64,000 nucleotides of DNA from an uncultured Paracoccaceae bacterium (GTDB taxonomy: Bacteria; Pseudomonadota; Alphaproteobacteria; Rhodobacterales; Rhodobacteraceae). The position numbers and the translations under genes are program-made. The stretch lies in contig CANMDF010000003.1 in assembly GCA_947496605.1 (NCBI GenBank), forward strand, positions 248,001 through 312,000. Reading direction: 5' to 3'. The notes beneath the pieces were generated by a model. It was not told the origin of the DNA. It saw nothing but the letters and a program-made list of their open reading frames with translations, and did not search any database. Shown piece by piece: positions 9,099-18,325 of this stretch (positions are counted from its first letter, which is position 1; each line of letters opens with the position of its first letter).

Positions 9099-10316
9099 TC
9101 AGCGCTCCTTCAGCTTAACAGAGTTGTTGTAGACGTTCATGATGCCGGAAATCAGCAGCGAGATCGTCAGATAGAACAACATCAACAGCAAGATTGCTTC
9201 AATCGCACGACCGGTCTGGTTCAGGGTGATCCCGCCCAGTGTCGACGTAACGTCCATGTAACCCACCGCAATCGCAAGCGAGCTGTTTTTGGTGATGTTC
9301 AGGTACTGCGAAATCAGTGGCGGGATAATGACCCGCAACGCCTGTGGCAAAACAACAAGGTTCATGATCCGGCCAGGGCGCAGGCCAAGCGACGCCGCCG
9401 CCTCTGTCTGACCCTTTGAGATCGCTTGAATGCCGGCACGTACGTTTTCCGCGATAAAGGCACCGGTATAAATCGCCAAGGCGAACCAAAGTGCGATCAG
9501 CGAGCCCCGCAGGTGCAAACCACCTTGGAAGTTAAAGCCTTGCAACGATGGATAGTCCAAGGTGATCGGACGCCCCAAGATGAAGTAAACCAAAATCGTA
9601 GGGACAAAAAACATCGCAACAGATGGCCAAAGCGTCGGCAACAACTGACCCGTGTCATAGAGCTTCTTCGTCGCAAATCTGCGGTAAGCAAAAATGCCGA
9701 CGATCGACGCAATAAATACGGCAATCACGATCCAACCCATTGCGCCGTCAATGACGGGCGCCGGTGCGTAAACTCCGCGGTTCGTGAACGCAAAAGAATC
9801 GAACAACATACTGGATGTTGCATTGTCGCCTCTGAATGCGCGTGGGGCGGGCATTGCCACGGTCATGATTGAGAAGATGATAATGATCCAGATCAGAACG
9901 GGGATATTCCGGAAGATCTCGACATAGACTGACATCAGTTTGCGCACGACCCAGTTGCTGGATAAGCGCAGGACACCCGCAATCACACCAAAGATAGTTG
10001 CCGTCACACAAGCAAGGAAAGCCACAATCAACGTGTTCAGAATGCCCACCATCGCAGCGCGCAAATGGGATGACTGGCTATCGTATTCAATCGGGCGTTG
10101 GTTGATGTCGTATCCCGCTGGATCACTCAGGAAACTGAACGAAATGTTCAAACCTGCGGCAGCGAGGTTGCGGACCAGATTGACGCCAAGATACGCCATA
10201 AAGGCAATCAGCAGCACCAATGCGATGAATTGGAATGTGTAGGATCGATAGCGCGTGTCGTTGAGTAGCATCGACAGGCGGAATGACCCCTGTGGTGGGT
10301 CTGTGACCGACGTCAT
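9099..10316 (-). CDS. aapQ: General L-amino acid ABC transporter permease AapQ/BztB
   Basis: First membrane subunit of the amino acid importer. The 405-residue protein has the contact loop ENVRAGIQAISKGQTEAAAS and the family motif LPQALRVIIPPLISQYLN. A large periplasmic or loop insertion between the first helices is normal for AapQ. ATG 10316 (MTSVTDPP) has a GGGGAAA stretch upstream. An in-frame opening to 10376 adds a Lys/Asn-rich, atypical leader, so I did not use it. It is separated from aapJ by 128 bases that hold a hairpin. Confidence 0.93.
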   Translation of the reverse strand: MTSVTDPPQGSFRLSMLLNDTRYRSYTFQFIALVLLIAFMAYLGVNLVRNLAAAGLNISFSFLSDPAGYDINQRPIEYDSQSSHLRAAMVGILNTLIVAFLACVTATIFGVIAGVLRLSSNWVVRKLMSVYVEIFRNIPVLIWIIIIFSIMTVAMPAPRAFRGDNATSSMLFDSFAFTNRGVYAPAPVIDGAMGWIVIAVFIASIVGIFAYRRFATKKLYDTGQLLPTLWPSVAMFFVPTILVYFILGRPITLDYPSLQGFNFQGGLHLRGSLIALWFALAIYTGAFIAENVRAGIQAISKGQTEAAASLGLRPGRIMNLVVLPQALRVIIPPLISQYLNITKNSSLAIAVGYMDVTSTLGGITLNQTGRAIEAILLLMLFYLTISLLISGIMNVYNNSVKLKER

Positions 10317-10399
10317 TATATTTTCCCCGTTACTACGGCGCTTATTTGGTTGGTTGCTTTTGCAACTCGTATGCACCGATTTTTATGGTCGTCTTGGTG

Positions 10400-10427
10400 A
10401 AAGGGCGCGGTCGTAACCGCGCCCTTT
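10400..10427 (-). promoter_or_regulatory. Hairpin between aapJ and aapQ
   Basis: A perfect 12-bp inverted repeat (AAAGGGCGCGGT / ACCGCGCCCTTT, four-base loop) follows the aapJ stop by about 17 bases. It has no long T tract on the minus strand, so it more likely stabilises the aapJ message and lowers read-through than ends transcription fully. Such a hairpin is common after binding-protein genes that need higher expression than their permeases. Confidence 0.75.
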
Positions 10428-10444
10428 GTTCTTACCCAAATTCC

Positions 10445-11464
10445 TTAGCGGAATGGTGGGGAGTAAAGCAGACCACCGTCTGTCCACTGTGCGTTCAGAC
10501 CGCGTGCCAGACCGATTGGTGTGTTCTCGCCGATGTTCTTCTCGAACAGCTCGCCGTAGTTACCACCAGCAGCAATTGCCATCATTGCCCAGTTTGCGTC
10601 CAGACCCAGCATTGCGCCCAGTTCACCTTCGGTGCCCAGCAGGCGATTTACTTCTGGGTTACCAGTTGGTGCAGCTGCAAGCTCTTCGATGTTTGCAGAT
10701 GTGACACCCAGCTCTTCAGCTGCGATCAGTGCGTTCAAAGACCAACGAACAACGTCTGCCCAGTCATTGTCGCCGTGGCGAACAAGCGGGCCGAGTGGCT
10801 CTTTGGAAACGATCTCTGGCAGAACGATGTGATCTGCAGGGTTCTCAAACGCTGCACGTGTCGCAGCCAGACCGGATGCGTCAGTTGTGTAAACGTCGCA
10901 TGCACCAGCAAGGTACTGCTGCTGACCTTCAGCGTTTGTTTCAATTGGCACAGGCTCGTAGCTGATGTTGTTGGAACGGAAGTAATCCGCCAAGTTCAGC
11001 TCTGTTGTTGTACCTGTCTGGATGCAGACAGTCGCGCCATCAAGTTCTTTGGCAGAAGAAACACCAAGATCACGTGGGACAAGGAAGCCCTGACCATCGT
11101 AGTAGTTGATGCCAACAAATTCGAACTTCAGGTCAACGTCACGGCTGAAAGTCCAAGTTGTGTTACGTGCCAGCATGTCGATTTCGCCAGAAGCTAGCGC
11201 TGTAAAGCGTGTCTTACCGGTTGTTGGAACGAATTCAACAGCGTCACTGTCGCCTAGAACAGCAGCAGCAACCGCGCGGCAAACGCCTACGTCAAAACCG
11301 TCCCATACGCCGTTCGCATCAGGTGATGCAAAGCCGACGAGGCCAGTTGTTACGCCACAGTTCAGTGTGCCACGCTCTTTGACGTCGTCCAGTGTTCCTG
11401 CAGACGCCATTCCAGCGGCAAGACCAGCAACAGTTAGTGCGCCAATAAATGCGGTTTTTTTCAT
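10445..11464 (-). CDS. aapJ: General L-amino acid ABC transporter substrate-binding protein AapJ/BztA
   Basis: Periplasmic binding protein that delivers amino acids to AapQM. The 339-residue protein has a signal peptide (MKKTAFIGALTVAGLAAGMASA). The mature part starts GTLDDVKERGTLNCGV and has the family-3 signature GFDVGVCRAVAAAVLGD. The ending LLYSPPFR is typical of AapJ. ATG 11464 has an AGGAAGAGG site. It is the first gene of aapJQMP. Its leader contains a short perfect palindrome at 11486-11504. Confidence 0.95.
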   Translation of the reverse strand: MKKTAFIGALTVAGLAAGMASAGTLDDVKERGTLNCGVTTGLVGFASPDANGVWDGFDVGVCRAVAAAVLGDSDAVEFVPTTGKTRFTALASGEIDMLARNTTWTFSRDVDLKFEFVGINYYDGQGFLVPRDLGVSSAKELDGATVCIQTGTTTELNLADYFRSNNISYEPVPIETNAEGQQQYLAGACDVYTTDASGLAATRAAFENPADHIVLPEIVSKEPLGPLVRHGDNDWADVVRWSLNALIAAEELGVTSANIEELAAAPTGNPEVNRLLGTEGELGAMLGLDANWAMMAIAAGGNYGELFEKNIGENTPIGLARGLNAQWTDGGLLYSPPFR

Positions 11465-11485
11465 TTTTACCTCTTCCTGAGTTTC

Positions 11486-11504
11486 CACCCTAATTTAGGG
11501 TGGC
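11486..11504 (-). promoter_or_regulatory. Palindrome in the aapJ leader
   Basis: CCACCCTAA and TTAGGGTGG form a perfect 9-bp inverted repeat around one central base, about 22 bases upstream of the aapJ start. It could be an operator or an RNA hairpin next to the ribosome site. Upstream, around 11600, a TTGACT hexamer is visible but no convincing -10 follows. Confidence 0.45.
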
Positions 11505-11681
11505 CAATTTTTATCCCGTCCCGATAGACAGTCATGATGAATGAGATGGATCCTCCCAACTCAATGTGCCGAGACTTTGGTTATTTTGGCTTAGAGTCAA
11601 GGGTCGTCGCCACAAAACGACAAGCAAATGTCGCTAAATTAGGCAAATTTTAATGATTCCGCTGCGTACAGTGCGCTTCCG

Positions 11682-12392
11682 TTACGTCAAAGACATTTGA
11701 AAGAATCGGGCGGCGTCCAAGAAGGCGGTTTTCTTGATCAATTCAGCCTGTGTCGCCTCTTCATCTTCGCCCCATTGCTCAATCTGCCAATGTTCATCAA
11801 TACGTGAAATACGCCACGCTTCTTTCACATCAATCGCGTTTTTGGTGACAGCTAGCGCCAGGATCAATGATCCAGACAGGCTGATCAAATCATGCACCGC
11901 GGCCAGCGCGAAATCGTCAAAGGCCGCGACCTGGGCGGTCAACTTTTCCAGCGCTTCAGGCTTTTGCGTCACATGCATGACACCTTCTCCGACAAACAAT
12001 TGCGCACTTAATGTCTCTGCCGCCCAATCCAACATCGGGTCCCACGCGTCAGCCTGCCGCTTAATCAACTCTGACGGCCCCGCCGCGCGATAGCACAGCA
12101 AATCGCTGTCGCCATATTCGGCTAACAGCGCCACCACTTCGGCCCTTTGCGCCCCAATCTTATCAATCGCGGCATTAGCACCGCGGGTCACTGGCATCGT
12201 GCCCGGATCCAAGACCTCTCCTTGCGCGTCCCATTCACGCGCAATCGCCGCAGCCATCGCCATGGTAGGCACAACCAAAGCCGCCTTCGCTGGAGTTCGG
12301 ACAGACCGGCCATCCAAAGTCACGGTAAACCCGCCTTCACAGGCATCTGCTGTGGCGGTTTTCCAAAAGCGTTTCGGTTGCCAGTCGCTCAT
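11682..12392 (-). CDS. ATP12 family F1-ATPase assembly chaperone
   Basis: Alphaproteobacterial relative of mitochondrial Atp12, which binds the F1 alpha subunit during assembly. The 236-residue protein shows the N-terminal KRFWKTA...F-VTLDGR-VRTPAK pattern. The family motifs AIAREWDAQGEVLDPGTMP, DSDLLCYRA and DPMLDWAAE follow, and the length is normal. It starts the minus-strand run ATP12-HAD-rluC in reverse gene order, lying downstream of the HAD gene with four bases between. F1 genes are not in the window. Confidence 0.9.
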   Translation of the reverse strand: MSDWQPKRFWKTATADACEGGFTVTLDGRSVRTPAKAALVVPTMAMAAAIAREWDAQGEVLDPGTMPVTRGANAAIDKIGAQRAEVVALLAEYGDSDLLCYRAAGPSELIKRQADAWDPMLDWAAETLSAQLFVGEGVMHVTQKPEALEKLTAQVAAFDDFALAAVHDLISLSGSLILALAVTKNAIDVKEAWRISRIDEHWQIEQWGEDEEATQAELIKKTAFLDAARFFQMSLT

Positions 12393-12396
12393 CGTT

Positions 12397-13062
12397 CTAA
12401 GCCCCTATCAGTTCGTCAACAGCGCCGGGCAAAGCTGTGAAATCGTCAATCATCGCATCAGGTCGCAAGGTTTCAGCAGCATGATAGCCCCACGTCACCC
12501 CGATCTTTTTGATGCCCGCACCCCGCGCCATATCCATATCAAAGGTCGTATCGCCCAGCATTACGGACCGACCCGGCGCGACCCCCGTTTCATTCAAAGC
12601 CGTCAAAATCATCGACGGGTTCGGCTTGGATGGATGGTGGTCCGCCACCTGTTCGGAATGAAACACACCCGTCAGCCCGTGCCGTTCCAACACCTTATCC
12701 AAACCGCGGCGCGACTTGCCTGTCGCCACTGCAAGCAGGGTGTGATCCTGCGCACGCAACACATCTAGTGCATCCATCGCGCCGGGAAACAGCGGACCCA
12801 TTTCTTGGTTTTCGGTGCGCAATTGCATGAAAGCGCCCTTGTAGGCCTTAACCAAACGGTCGCGCTGTGCCTTGTCCGTTTTAGAGCACAGCACAGCGAA
12901 TGCTTCGTCTAAGGACAGGCCCACAATAGACAGGACAGTGTCGCGCGCAGGCACATCCAACCCTTCGGACTGAAATGCCAGCGTCATTGCCGCGAAAATC
13001 TCGGCCTGACTGTCGACCAGCGTGCCGTCGACGTCAAAGATCACTAATCGCAGATCAGGCAT
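12397..13062 (-). CDS. HAD-IA family hydrolase (phosphoglycolate phosphatase-like)
   Basis: The 221-residue protein carries HAD motif I FDVDGTLVDSQ at residues 8-18, a helical cap domain, a motif III lysine region HHPSKPNPSM and motif IV GDTTFDMDMARGAG. The position next to an RluC-type pseudouridine synthase gene is common in Rhodobacterales. ATG 13062 overlaps the last eight bases of rluC. A longer in-frame opening up to 13113 lies inside rluC and adds an unlikely leader. The substrate is unknown. Confidence 0.88.
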   Translation of the reverse strand: MPDLRLVIFDVDGTLVDSQAEIFAAMTLAFQSEGLDVPARDTVLSIVGLSLDEAFAVLCSKTDKAQRDRLVKAYKGAFMQLRTENQEMGPLFPGAMDALDVLRAQDHTLLAVATGKSRRGLDKVLERHGLTGVFHSEQVADHHPSKPNPSMILTALNETGVAPGRSVMLGDTTFDMDMARGAGIKKIGVTWGYHAAETLRPDAMIDDFTALPGAVDELIGA

Positions 13063-14110
13063 CGGGCATATTGAACGGATCAACAGGGGCATGGCCAACG
13101 ACCCAACCCACAAAATCCCAGGTGTTCTGCATATGCTCTGGCAGTGGCGCCGTCAGATGCAATGTCGCCCCTGTGGCCGGATGCTCAATCGTCAGGCTAC
13201 GAGCATGTAAATGCATCTTGCGCCCAATCTCACTGCCCATGCCGGCGCCCCAGCCGTCGCCAAGGTTTTCCTGACCAGAGCCACCGTATTTACCGTCACC
13301 GATGATCGGATGGCCAATCTCGGCCATATGCGCGCGCAACTGGTGGGTACGGCCCGTGATCGGGACCAGCGCACACCATGACGCACGGCTGGCCAGCGTA
13401 TCCATGACCGCAAAGTCAGAAGTGGCACGCTTGGCACCCTCCGTGCTGTCCACTTCACGCGGATGCACGCAACGCATCTTTTCGTTTTCGCCACCTTTGC
13501 CGTGGCCACCGGACTTCACCAAGCCGTACTTAATCGTGCCCGCACGCGGATGCGGCACACCTGCGACAGCGGCCCAATAGATCTTGCGCGTCTCACGGTG
13601 CTTCAGATTCTCGGTCAATTGCTTGGCCATCATACGGGTGCGGGCCAACAGCAAGACACCAGAGGTATCCTTGTCCAACCGATGCACCAACCGCGGCTTT
13701 TCGTCATAATCAAACATCAACGCCTCAGCCAAGCCATCCACATGGCGGGTCGTGTTCGTGCCGCCTTGGGTGGCCAGACCATGCGGTTTGTTGATCGCGA
13801 TGATGTGGTCATCTTTGTAGATCACGCAGGACTGGATCAGCTTGGCATCCGCCTTGGTCACGCCACGCTTGGCAAGGTTGGCGGCAGCGGCTGCCTCTTC
13901 CTCAGTCGGAAGCGGAGGAATGCGGACGGACTGCCCCACTTCAACGCGGGAATTTGATTTCACACGGCCACCATCCACGCGGATTTCACCCTTGCGACAC
14001 ATCTTTTCAATGCGACCTTGGGTCAGATGGGGGAACAGCCGACGTAGATAACGATCAAGGCGCTGATCACCATCATCAGGGCCGATGACCCGTGTTTGTA
14101 CACCACTCAT
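13055..14110 (-). CDS. rluC: Ribosomal large subunit pseudouridine synthase RluC-type
   Basis: Isomerises uridines in 23S rRNA. The 351-residue protein has an N-terminal S4 RNA-binding domain (DQRLDRYLRRLFPHLTQGRI), then the catalytic motif HRLDKDTSGVLLLAR whose Asp is the nucleophile. ITGRTHQLRAHMAEIGHPI and GDGKYGG follow. ATG 14110 has an AAAGGAA site eight bases upstream and overlaps the crcB stop. RluC is favoured over RluD by length and the S4 domain, but target sites cannot be read from sequence. Confidence 0.9.
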   Translation of the reverse strand: MSGVQTRVIGPDDGDQRLDRYLRRLFPHLTQGRIEKMCRKGEIRVDGGRVKSNSRVEVGQSVRIPPLPTEEEAAAAANLAKRGVTKADAKLIQSCVIYKDDHIIAINKPHGLATQGGTNTTRHVDGLAEALMFDYDEKPRLVHRLDKDTSGVLLLARTRMMAKQLTENLKHRETRKIYWAAVAGVPHPRAGTIKYGLVKSGGHGKGGENEKMRCVHPREVDSTEGAKRATSDFAVMDTLASRASWCALVPITGRTHQLRAHMAEIGHPIIGDGKYGGSGQENLGDGWGAGMGSEIGRKMHLHARSLTIEHPATGATLHLTAPLPEHMQNTWDFVGWVVGHAPVDPFNMPDA

Positions 14111-14466
14111 GTTGTCATTCCTTTGGCGAGCCATAGCCCTGCGGCACAAGCGATAAGAGATAGGATCACAGAAGCCAGAACATACCCGCCCGCGGCACTG
14201 ACGCGACCAGCCTCAACAAGGCGCATCGTATCCAGCGAAAAGGCAGAAAACGTCGTAAAGCCACCCAACAGGCCCGTCATCACAAACGGCAACCAGTGCT
14301 GCAAGCCACGCGCGGCCAGCAGAACCCAGACCAGCCCAATCGCGAATGAGCCCGTCACATTGACCGCAAGCGTCCCGATCGGAAAGGCCACAGCCAGCCC
14401 GACAAAGTAGCGCAGCACAGCGCCCAACGCCCCGCCAAGGGCGACAGAGATCACAGGTGTCATCAT
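14107..14466 (-). CDS. crcB: Fluoride ion exporter CrcB (Fluc)
   Basis: Dual-topology fluoride channel. The 119-residue protein has four hydrophobic helices, the Asn motif GTLAVNVTGSFAIG and the phenylalanine-containing GGFTTFSAFSLDTM. Two adjacent ATG codons (14466 and 14463) could start it, and a longer frame to 14541 adds a basic leader not seen in the family. Its stop overlaps the rluC start (ATGA). I saw no fluoride riboswitch upstream; it appears to be co-transcribed after rarA, with 31 bases between. Confidence 0.92.
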   Translation of the reverse strand: MMTPVISVALGGALGAVLRYFVGLAVAFPIGTLAVNVTGSFAIGLVWVLLAARGLQHWLPFVMTGLLGGFTTFSAFSLDTMRLVEAGRVSAAGGYVLASVILSLIACAAGLWLAKGMTT

Positions 14467-14497
14467 GGCGCTGCTCTGACGGCTTGCCCGGCGATTG

Positions 14498-15808
14498 TCA
14501 ATTCTTGCCCCGTTTGGCGCGCAGGCCCGCAAAGAAATCAACGCGTTTCTTCAACTCTCGCTCAAAGCCGCGATCGACCGGGACGTAATAAACACCCCGC
14601 TTCATCGTTTCAGGGAAATAGTTCTGCCCACTAAACCCATCCTCGGCATCATGGTCATAGTTATAGCCTGCGCCAAACCCTTGTTCTTTCATCAAGGTCG
14701 TAGGCGCGTTCAAAATATGCGCAGGCGGCGGTTCTGACCCGGTTTGTTTGGCGGCCGCGACAGCGCCTTTATAGGCCACATAAGTCGCATTCGATTTCGG
14801 CGCCAGCGCGAGGTAGGTGACCGCCTGAGCCAAGGCCAATTCGCCCTCAGGCGACCCCAGACGCTCATAGGTTTCCCAAGACTGCAAACACACCGCCTGC
14901 GCTTGCGGATCAGCAAGGCCGATATCCTCAACCGCCATGCGGGTGATGCGACGGGCCAGAAAGCGCGGGTCCTCGCCACCCGCCAGCATTCGGGCGAACC
15001 AATATAAGGCCGCATCCGGGTCAGAGCCGCGCACAGATTTATGCAAGGCGCTGATCAGGTTGTAATGCTCATCCCCCGACTTGTCGTATTTCACCGCGCG
15101 CTTCATCAAACGCTTGGTCAGGTCTTCCACGGTCAGCTTGGCATCGGTTTTCCACGCGCTCACCTGTTCGATCAGATTGAGCAGTGCACGGCCATCACCA
15201 TCAGCCATCTCAAGCAAAGCATCGCGGGCAGGGCCATCCAGTGGCAGGGCCTTGCCCAATTCCTTTTCAGCCCGCTGCGCGAGCAGCTCAAGGTCTTTGA
15301 GATCAAGCCGCGTCAGGATGAACACTTGGCTTCGGCTCAGCACCGCTGCGTTCAACTCAAAGCTGGGGTTCTCAGTCGTCGCACCGACCAGTAGGATCGT
15401 GCCATCTTCCATGTAAGGCAGAAAGCCATCCTGCTGCGCTTTGTTAAAGCGGTGAATTTCGTCGACAAACAGCAACGTGCCTTTGCCGTTTTGGCGGCGC
15501 ATCTTGGCCGCCTCAAAGACCTTGCGCAGATCAGGAACACCCGTGAAGATCGCGCTGATCTGGACGAAATGCAGGTCGGTTTCATCCGCCAAAAGCCGGG
15601 CTATGGTGGTCTTGCCCACACCGGGGGGACCCCAGAAAATCAGCGACGACAACGACCCCGAGGCCAACATCGTCCCGAGCGGGGCATCCGGCCCCAACAC
15701 CTGTTGCTGTCCAATCACCTCCGCCAAGGTCTTGGGCCGCAACCGATCAGCCAGCGGGCGCGGGCCTGCGGGGGTGTCGGATGGGTTGGTGTCGAAGAGA
15801 TCAGCCAT
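14498..15808 (-). CDS. rarA: Replication-associated recombination protein A (RarA/MgsA)
   Basis: AAA+ ATPase acting at stalled forks. The 436-residue protein has PLADRLRPKTLAEVIGQQQ at the N-terminus, Walker A GPPGVGKTT and Walker B LLFVDEIHRFNKAQQD. The sensor ATTENPSFELN and the C-terminal tetramer domain with DPRFLARRITRMAVEDIGLA follow. ATG 15808 (MADLFDT) is the family start. Upstream in-frame codons to 16048 give a Ser/Arg-rich leader unlike the family. Confidence 0.95.
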   Translation of the reverse strand: MADLFDTNPSDTPAGPRPLADRLRPKTLAEVIGQQQVLGPDAPLGTMLASGSLSSLIFWGPPGVGKTTIARLLADETDLHFVQISAIFTGVPDLRKVFEAAKMRRQNGKGTLLFVDEIHRFNKAQQDGFLPYMEDGTILLVGATTENPSFELNAAVLSRSQVFILTRLDLKDLELLAQRAEKELGKALPLDGPARDALLEMADGDGRALLNLIEQVSAWKTDAKLTVEDLTKRLMKRAVKYDKSGDEHYNLISALHKSVRGSDPDAALYWFARMLAGGEDPRFLARRITRMAVEDIGLADPQAQAVCLQSWETYERLGSPEGELALAQAVTYLALAPKSNATYVAYKGAVAAAKQTGSEPPPAHILNAPTTLMKEQGFGAGYNYDHDAEDGFSGQNYFPETMKRGVYYVPVDRGFERELKKRVDFFAGLRAKRGKN

Positions 15809-16022
15809 GGTCTCCAAAGATATGTTCTGGGCGTCACGTGATTGCAAGTTATCAGATGTGGAAGGCTTACCGGAGAACGCGAAGAAGGTCGGTTTTGCGG
15901 GACCTTGCTGCCGTTCGCATCTGGCATCTGAATGTCTGCACCTTGCACTTTCACTACCACGGTGCTCTGACGTAGAGTAGTTTGAGCAGAGCGTTACGCG
16001 ATTCATAAAGGCGCCAATGTAG

Positions 16023-16448
16023 ATGATCACGAGCCACATGCACATCAAAGCCCCAGGTTTTCCGCGTCATCCCAAAGATGATGAGTTGGTGAACAATTTC
16101 ATGTCTGGTTTCTCACTTGCCGAAGCAATTAAATCTGAACTCGTGGATCGCGGATACGACGGCCTAGAACTCATTGGTGAGGACTGGGGTTGGCTCGTCG
16201 TTACAGCTAGTCCGGCGTCTAACGTTGATTTGCACGTCACGATCTCATCTATGGCTGATCCGGAAGACGACGAGAATAGCACTGTAGAAGCTATGATAGC
16301 AATTCAGCCTCAAAAGCTGAGCAAAGGCGCCCTTTGGTGGAAAAAAGATATCGGTGGAGATGTACGGGATTTTTCCCAAGCTGTTTTCAATTTCCTGAAA
16401 CGCACCCCCGGCATCGAAATCATCGAAGAATTTGCAGATATCAAATAA
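16023..16448 (+). CDS. Hypothetical protein, 141 aa
   Basis: A stand-alone acidic protein with a readable fold pattern: LAEAIKSELVDRGYDGLELI, EDWGWLVVT, then a charged loop and KGALWWKKDIGG. The EDWGW element occurs in several uncharacterised small bacterial proteins, but I cannot name the family. Starts at ATG 16023 or 16038 are possible. It is divergent from rarA and convergent with rplQ. Its codon use is more A/T-rich than that of its neighbours. Confidence 0.6.
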   Translation: MITSHMHIKAPGFPRHPKDDELVNNFMSGFSLAEAIKSELVDRGYDGLELIGEDWGWLVVTASPASNVDLHVTISSMADPEDDENSTVEAMIAIQPQKLSKGALWWKKDIGGDVRDFSQAVFNFLKRTPGIEIIEEFADIK

Positions 16449-16586
16449 CATACAGGAACGTTCGGACCGTGTGCAGATTCCTTTCGGAGACCGCAATTCT
16501 TTTCGTGGTCATGATCCGCAAAGCTGACTTTCATGCCAAGCGCAGCAACCTACAATCTCGCCTCAACCCAGCCATTCACCGAAACA

Positions 16587-16615
16587 AAAGGCCCCGCAAA
16601 AAATGCGAGGCCTTT
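16587..16615 (-). terminator. Terminator after rplQ (end of the alpha unit)
   Basis: AAAGGCC-CGCA / TGCG-GGCCTTT forms an 11-bp stem with one mismatch, about 24 bases beyond the rplQ stop. On the minus strand it ends in TTT. Confidence 0.75.
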
Positions 16616-16638
16616 CAAAATTCTTAGGTCAGAGGAAC

Positions 16639-17058
16639 TTAGTCTTCGACGTTCTCGTGCTCTGCCAAGCGCTCCTTATCGGCGGCACCCTTCGCATCCA
16701 CATCGCGGTCAACGAATTCGATGATCGCCATTGGCGCCATGTCACCATAGCGGAAGCCCGCTTTCATGATGCGGATGTAGCCGCCTTGACGCTCTTTGTA
16801 GCGGGGGCCGATGACGTCGAACAATTTCGCTGTGTGCATTTCCTGCTTCAGCTGAGCATTGGCCTGACGACGTGCGTGCAGATCGCCGCGCTTGCCAAGT
16901 GTGACCAGCTTTTCGACGATACGGCGCAGTTCTTTCGCCTTGGGCAATGTTGTTTTGATCTGCTCATGTTCAATAAGCGAGCCTGCCATGTTCGCGAACA
17001 GCGCTTTGCGGTGCTCATGTGTGCGGTTCAGGCGGCGGTAACCTCGTGCGTGACGCAT
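16639..17058 (-). CDS. rplQ: 50S ribosomal protein L17 (bL17)
   Basis: Large-subunit protein near the exit tunnel. The 139-residue product starts [20 protein letters not shown], has [17 protein letters not shown] and ends with an acidic tail [11 protein letters not shown]. It is the last gene of the rpsM-rpsK-rpoA-rplQ unit, as in most bacteria. ATG 17058 has a GGAG site. The spacer to rpoA holds a perfect hairpin. Confidence 0.97.
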   Translation of the reverse strand: MRHARGYRRLNRTHEHRKALFANMAGSLIEHEQIKTTLPKAKELRRIVEKLVTLGKRGDLHARRQANAQLKQEMHTAKLFDVIGPRYKERQGGYIRIMKAGFRYGDMAPMAIIEFVDRDVDAKGAADKERLAEHENVED

Positions 17059-17167
17059 GTGATAGTCTCCATTTTGTTTTATCGATGGGCCGATGCGATG
17101 CGTGTCGCTGGCTCCGTTAGTGGGGCGGTATTGCCCAGGATGTTCCCCGCCAGTGCGGGCATTTTGC

Positions 17168-17189
17168 GGATGGGCCCGAAGGCCCATCC
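17168..17189 (-). promoter_or_regulatory. Hairpin between rpoA and rplQ
   Basis: A perfect 9-bp stem GGATGGGCC / GGCCCATCC closes a CGAA-type four-base loop just downstream of the rpoA stop. There is no T tract, so it is a processing or stability element rather than a terminator. Confidence 0.6.
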
Positions 17190-17195
17190 AAATTC

Positions 17196-18212
17196 TTAAA
17201 ACTGGTCTTCGAACTTCTTGGCCAGATCTTCGATGTTGTCTGGCGGCCAATCCTCAACATCCATGCCGAGGTGCAGACCCATGCCTGACAGCACTTCTTT
17301 GATCTCGTTCAAAGATTTGCGGCCAAAGTTCGGTGTGCGCAGCATTTCTGCTTCGGTTTTCTGGATCAGATCGCCGATGTACACGATGTTGTCGTTCTTG
17401 AGGCAGTTTGCCGAACGGACAGACAGTTCCAGCTCGTCCACTTTCTTTAGCAGAAGCGGGTTGAACTCAAGACCATCGTCATCCGCGCCAGCTTGCGCTG
17501 ATTCAGGCTCATCAAAGTTGACGAAGATAGACAGCTGATCCTGCAAAATGCGAGCGGCATAGGCCACAGCATCGTCAGGTGTCAGCGACCCGTCGGTTTC
17601 AACCTTCATGGTCAGCTTGTCATAGTCCAGAACCTGACCTTCGCGGGTTGGTTGGACGTCATAGCTGACTTTTTTGACGGGCGAGTAGATCGCATCAACG
17701 GACATCATGCCGATCGGTGCATCTTCTGGCTTGTTCTTGTCTGCGGATACATAGCCCTTACCGGTATTCACGGTCAGTTCCATGTAAAGATCAGCACCTT
17801 CGTCGAGGTGGCAGATCACGTGCTCTTTGTTCAGGATTTCGATGCCAGCAGTCTCAGAGATATCCGCAGCTGTCACAACGCCCGGGCCTTTGGCCTGAAC
17901 GGAAAGACGCTTTGGACCTTCAACTTCCATACGGATCGCAACACCTTTGAGGTTCAACACGATATCGGTGACGTCTTCACGTACACCAGACACGGATGAA
18001 AACTCGTGCAGGACGTTGTCGATCTGAACGGCAGTGATGGCGGCACCCTGAAGGGATGACATCAAAATGCGGCGCAGCGCGTTGCCCAATGTCAAACCAA
18101 AGCCACGCTCGAGTGGTTCTGCGATGACGGTTGCCTGACGCGCGGGGTCGTTGCCCGGTTTCACTTCCAATTGAGTTGGCTTAATCAACTCAGCCCAGTT
18201 TTTGTGGATCAT
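17196..18212 (-). CDS. rpoA: DNA-directed RNA polymerase subunit alpha
   Basis: Scaffold subunit for RNA polymerase assembly. The 338-residue protein has the N-terminal dimerisation domain with [19 protein letters not shown]. The C-terminal domain, which contacts UP elements and activators, contains [16 protein letters not shown] and [17 protein letters not shown]. An acidic linker ([13 protein letters not shown]) joins the two. ATG 18212 has a GGAGG site; an upstream ATG four codons earlier is less well placed. Confidence 0.98.
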   Translation of the reverse strand: MIHKNWAELIKPTQLEVKPGNDPARQATVIAEPLERGFGLTLGNALRRILMSSLQGAAITAVQIDNVLHEFSSVSGVREDVTDIVLNLKGVAIRMEVEGPKRLSVQAKGPGVVTAADISETAGIEILNKEHVICHLDEGADLYMELTVNTGKGYVSADKNKPEDAPIGMMSVDAIYSPVKKVSYDVQPTREGQVLDYDKLTMKVETDGSLTPDDAVAYAARILQDQLSIFVNFDEPESAQAGADDDGLEFNPLLLKKVDELELSVRSANCLKNDNIVYIGDLIQKTEAEMLRTPNFGRKSLNEIKEVLSGMGLHLGMDVEDWPPDNIEDLAKKFEDQF

Positions 18213-18277
18213 ATGTCCCTCCATACTCGTCTGCCTTCATGTCCAAAAGGGCAAACACCCGAGGTTAAAATGACGGA

Positions 18278-18310
18278 TTGGGGCCGTGCAGAAATGTGCA
18301 CGGACCCCAA
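18278..18310 (-). promoter_or_regulatory. Hairpin between rpsK and rpoA
   Basis: TTGGGG and CGTGCA pair with TGCACG and CCCCAA around a short loop, with one unpaired base on each side. It follows the rpsK stop by about 16 bases and lacks a T tract. Confidence 0.55.
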
Positions 18311-18325
18311 GGCGTTTGGATTGTC

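Noticed and set aside
10346..11197. A 283-codon open frame on the plus strand opposite aapJ
   Set aside because: It is cysteine-rich and has no family pattern or ribosome site; aapJ on the other strand has a signal peptide and family motifs, so this is its shadow.
11465..11681. Sigma-54 promoter upstream of aapJ
   Set aside because: No GG-N10-GC pair with the flanking consensus was found; a TTGACT hexamer is present but lacks a good -10.
14467..14497. Fluoride riboswitch before crcB
   Set aside because: Only 31 bases separate crcB from rarA, too short for the aptamer, and the gene appears to be read from rarA.
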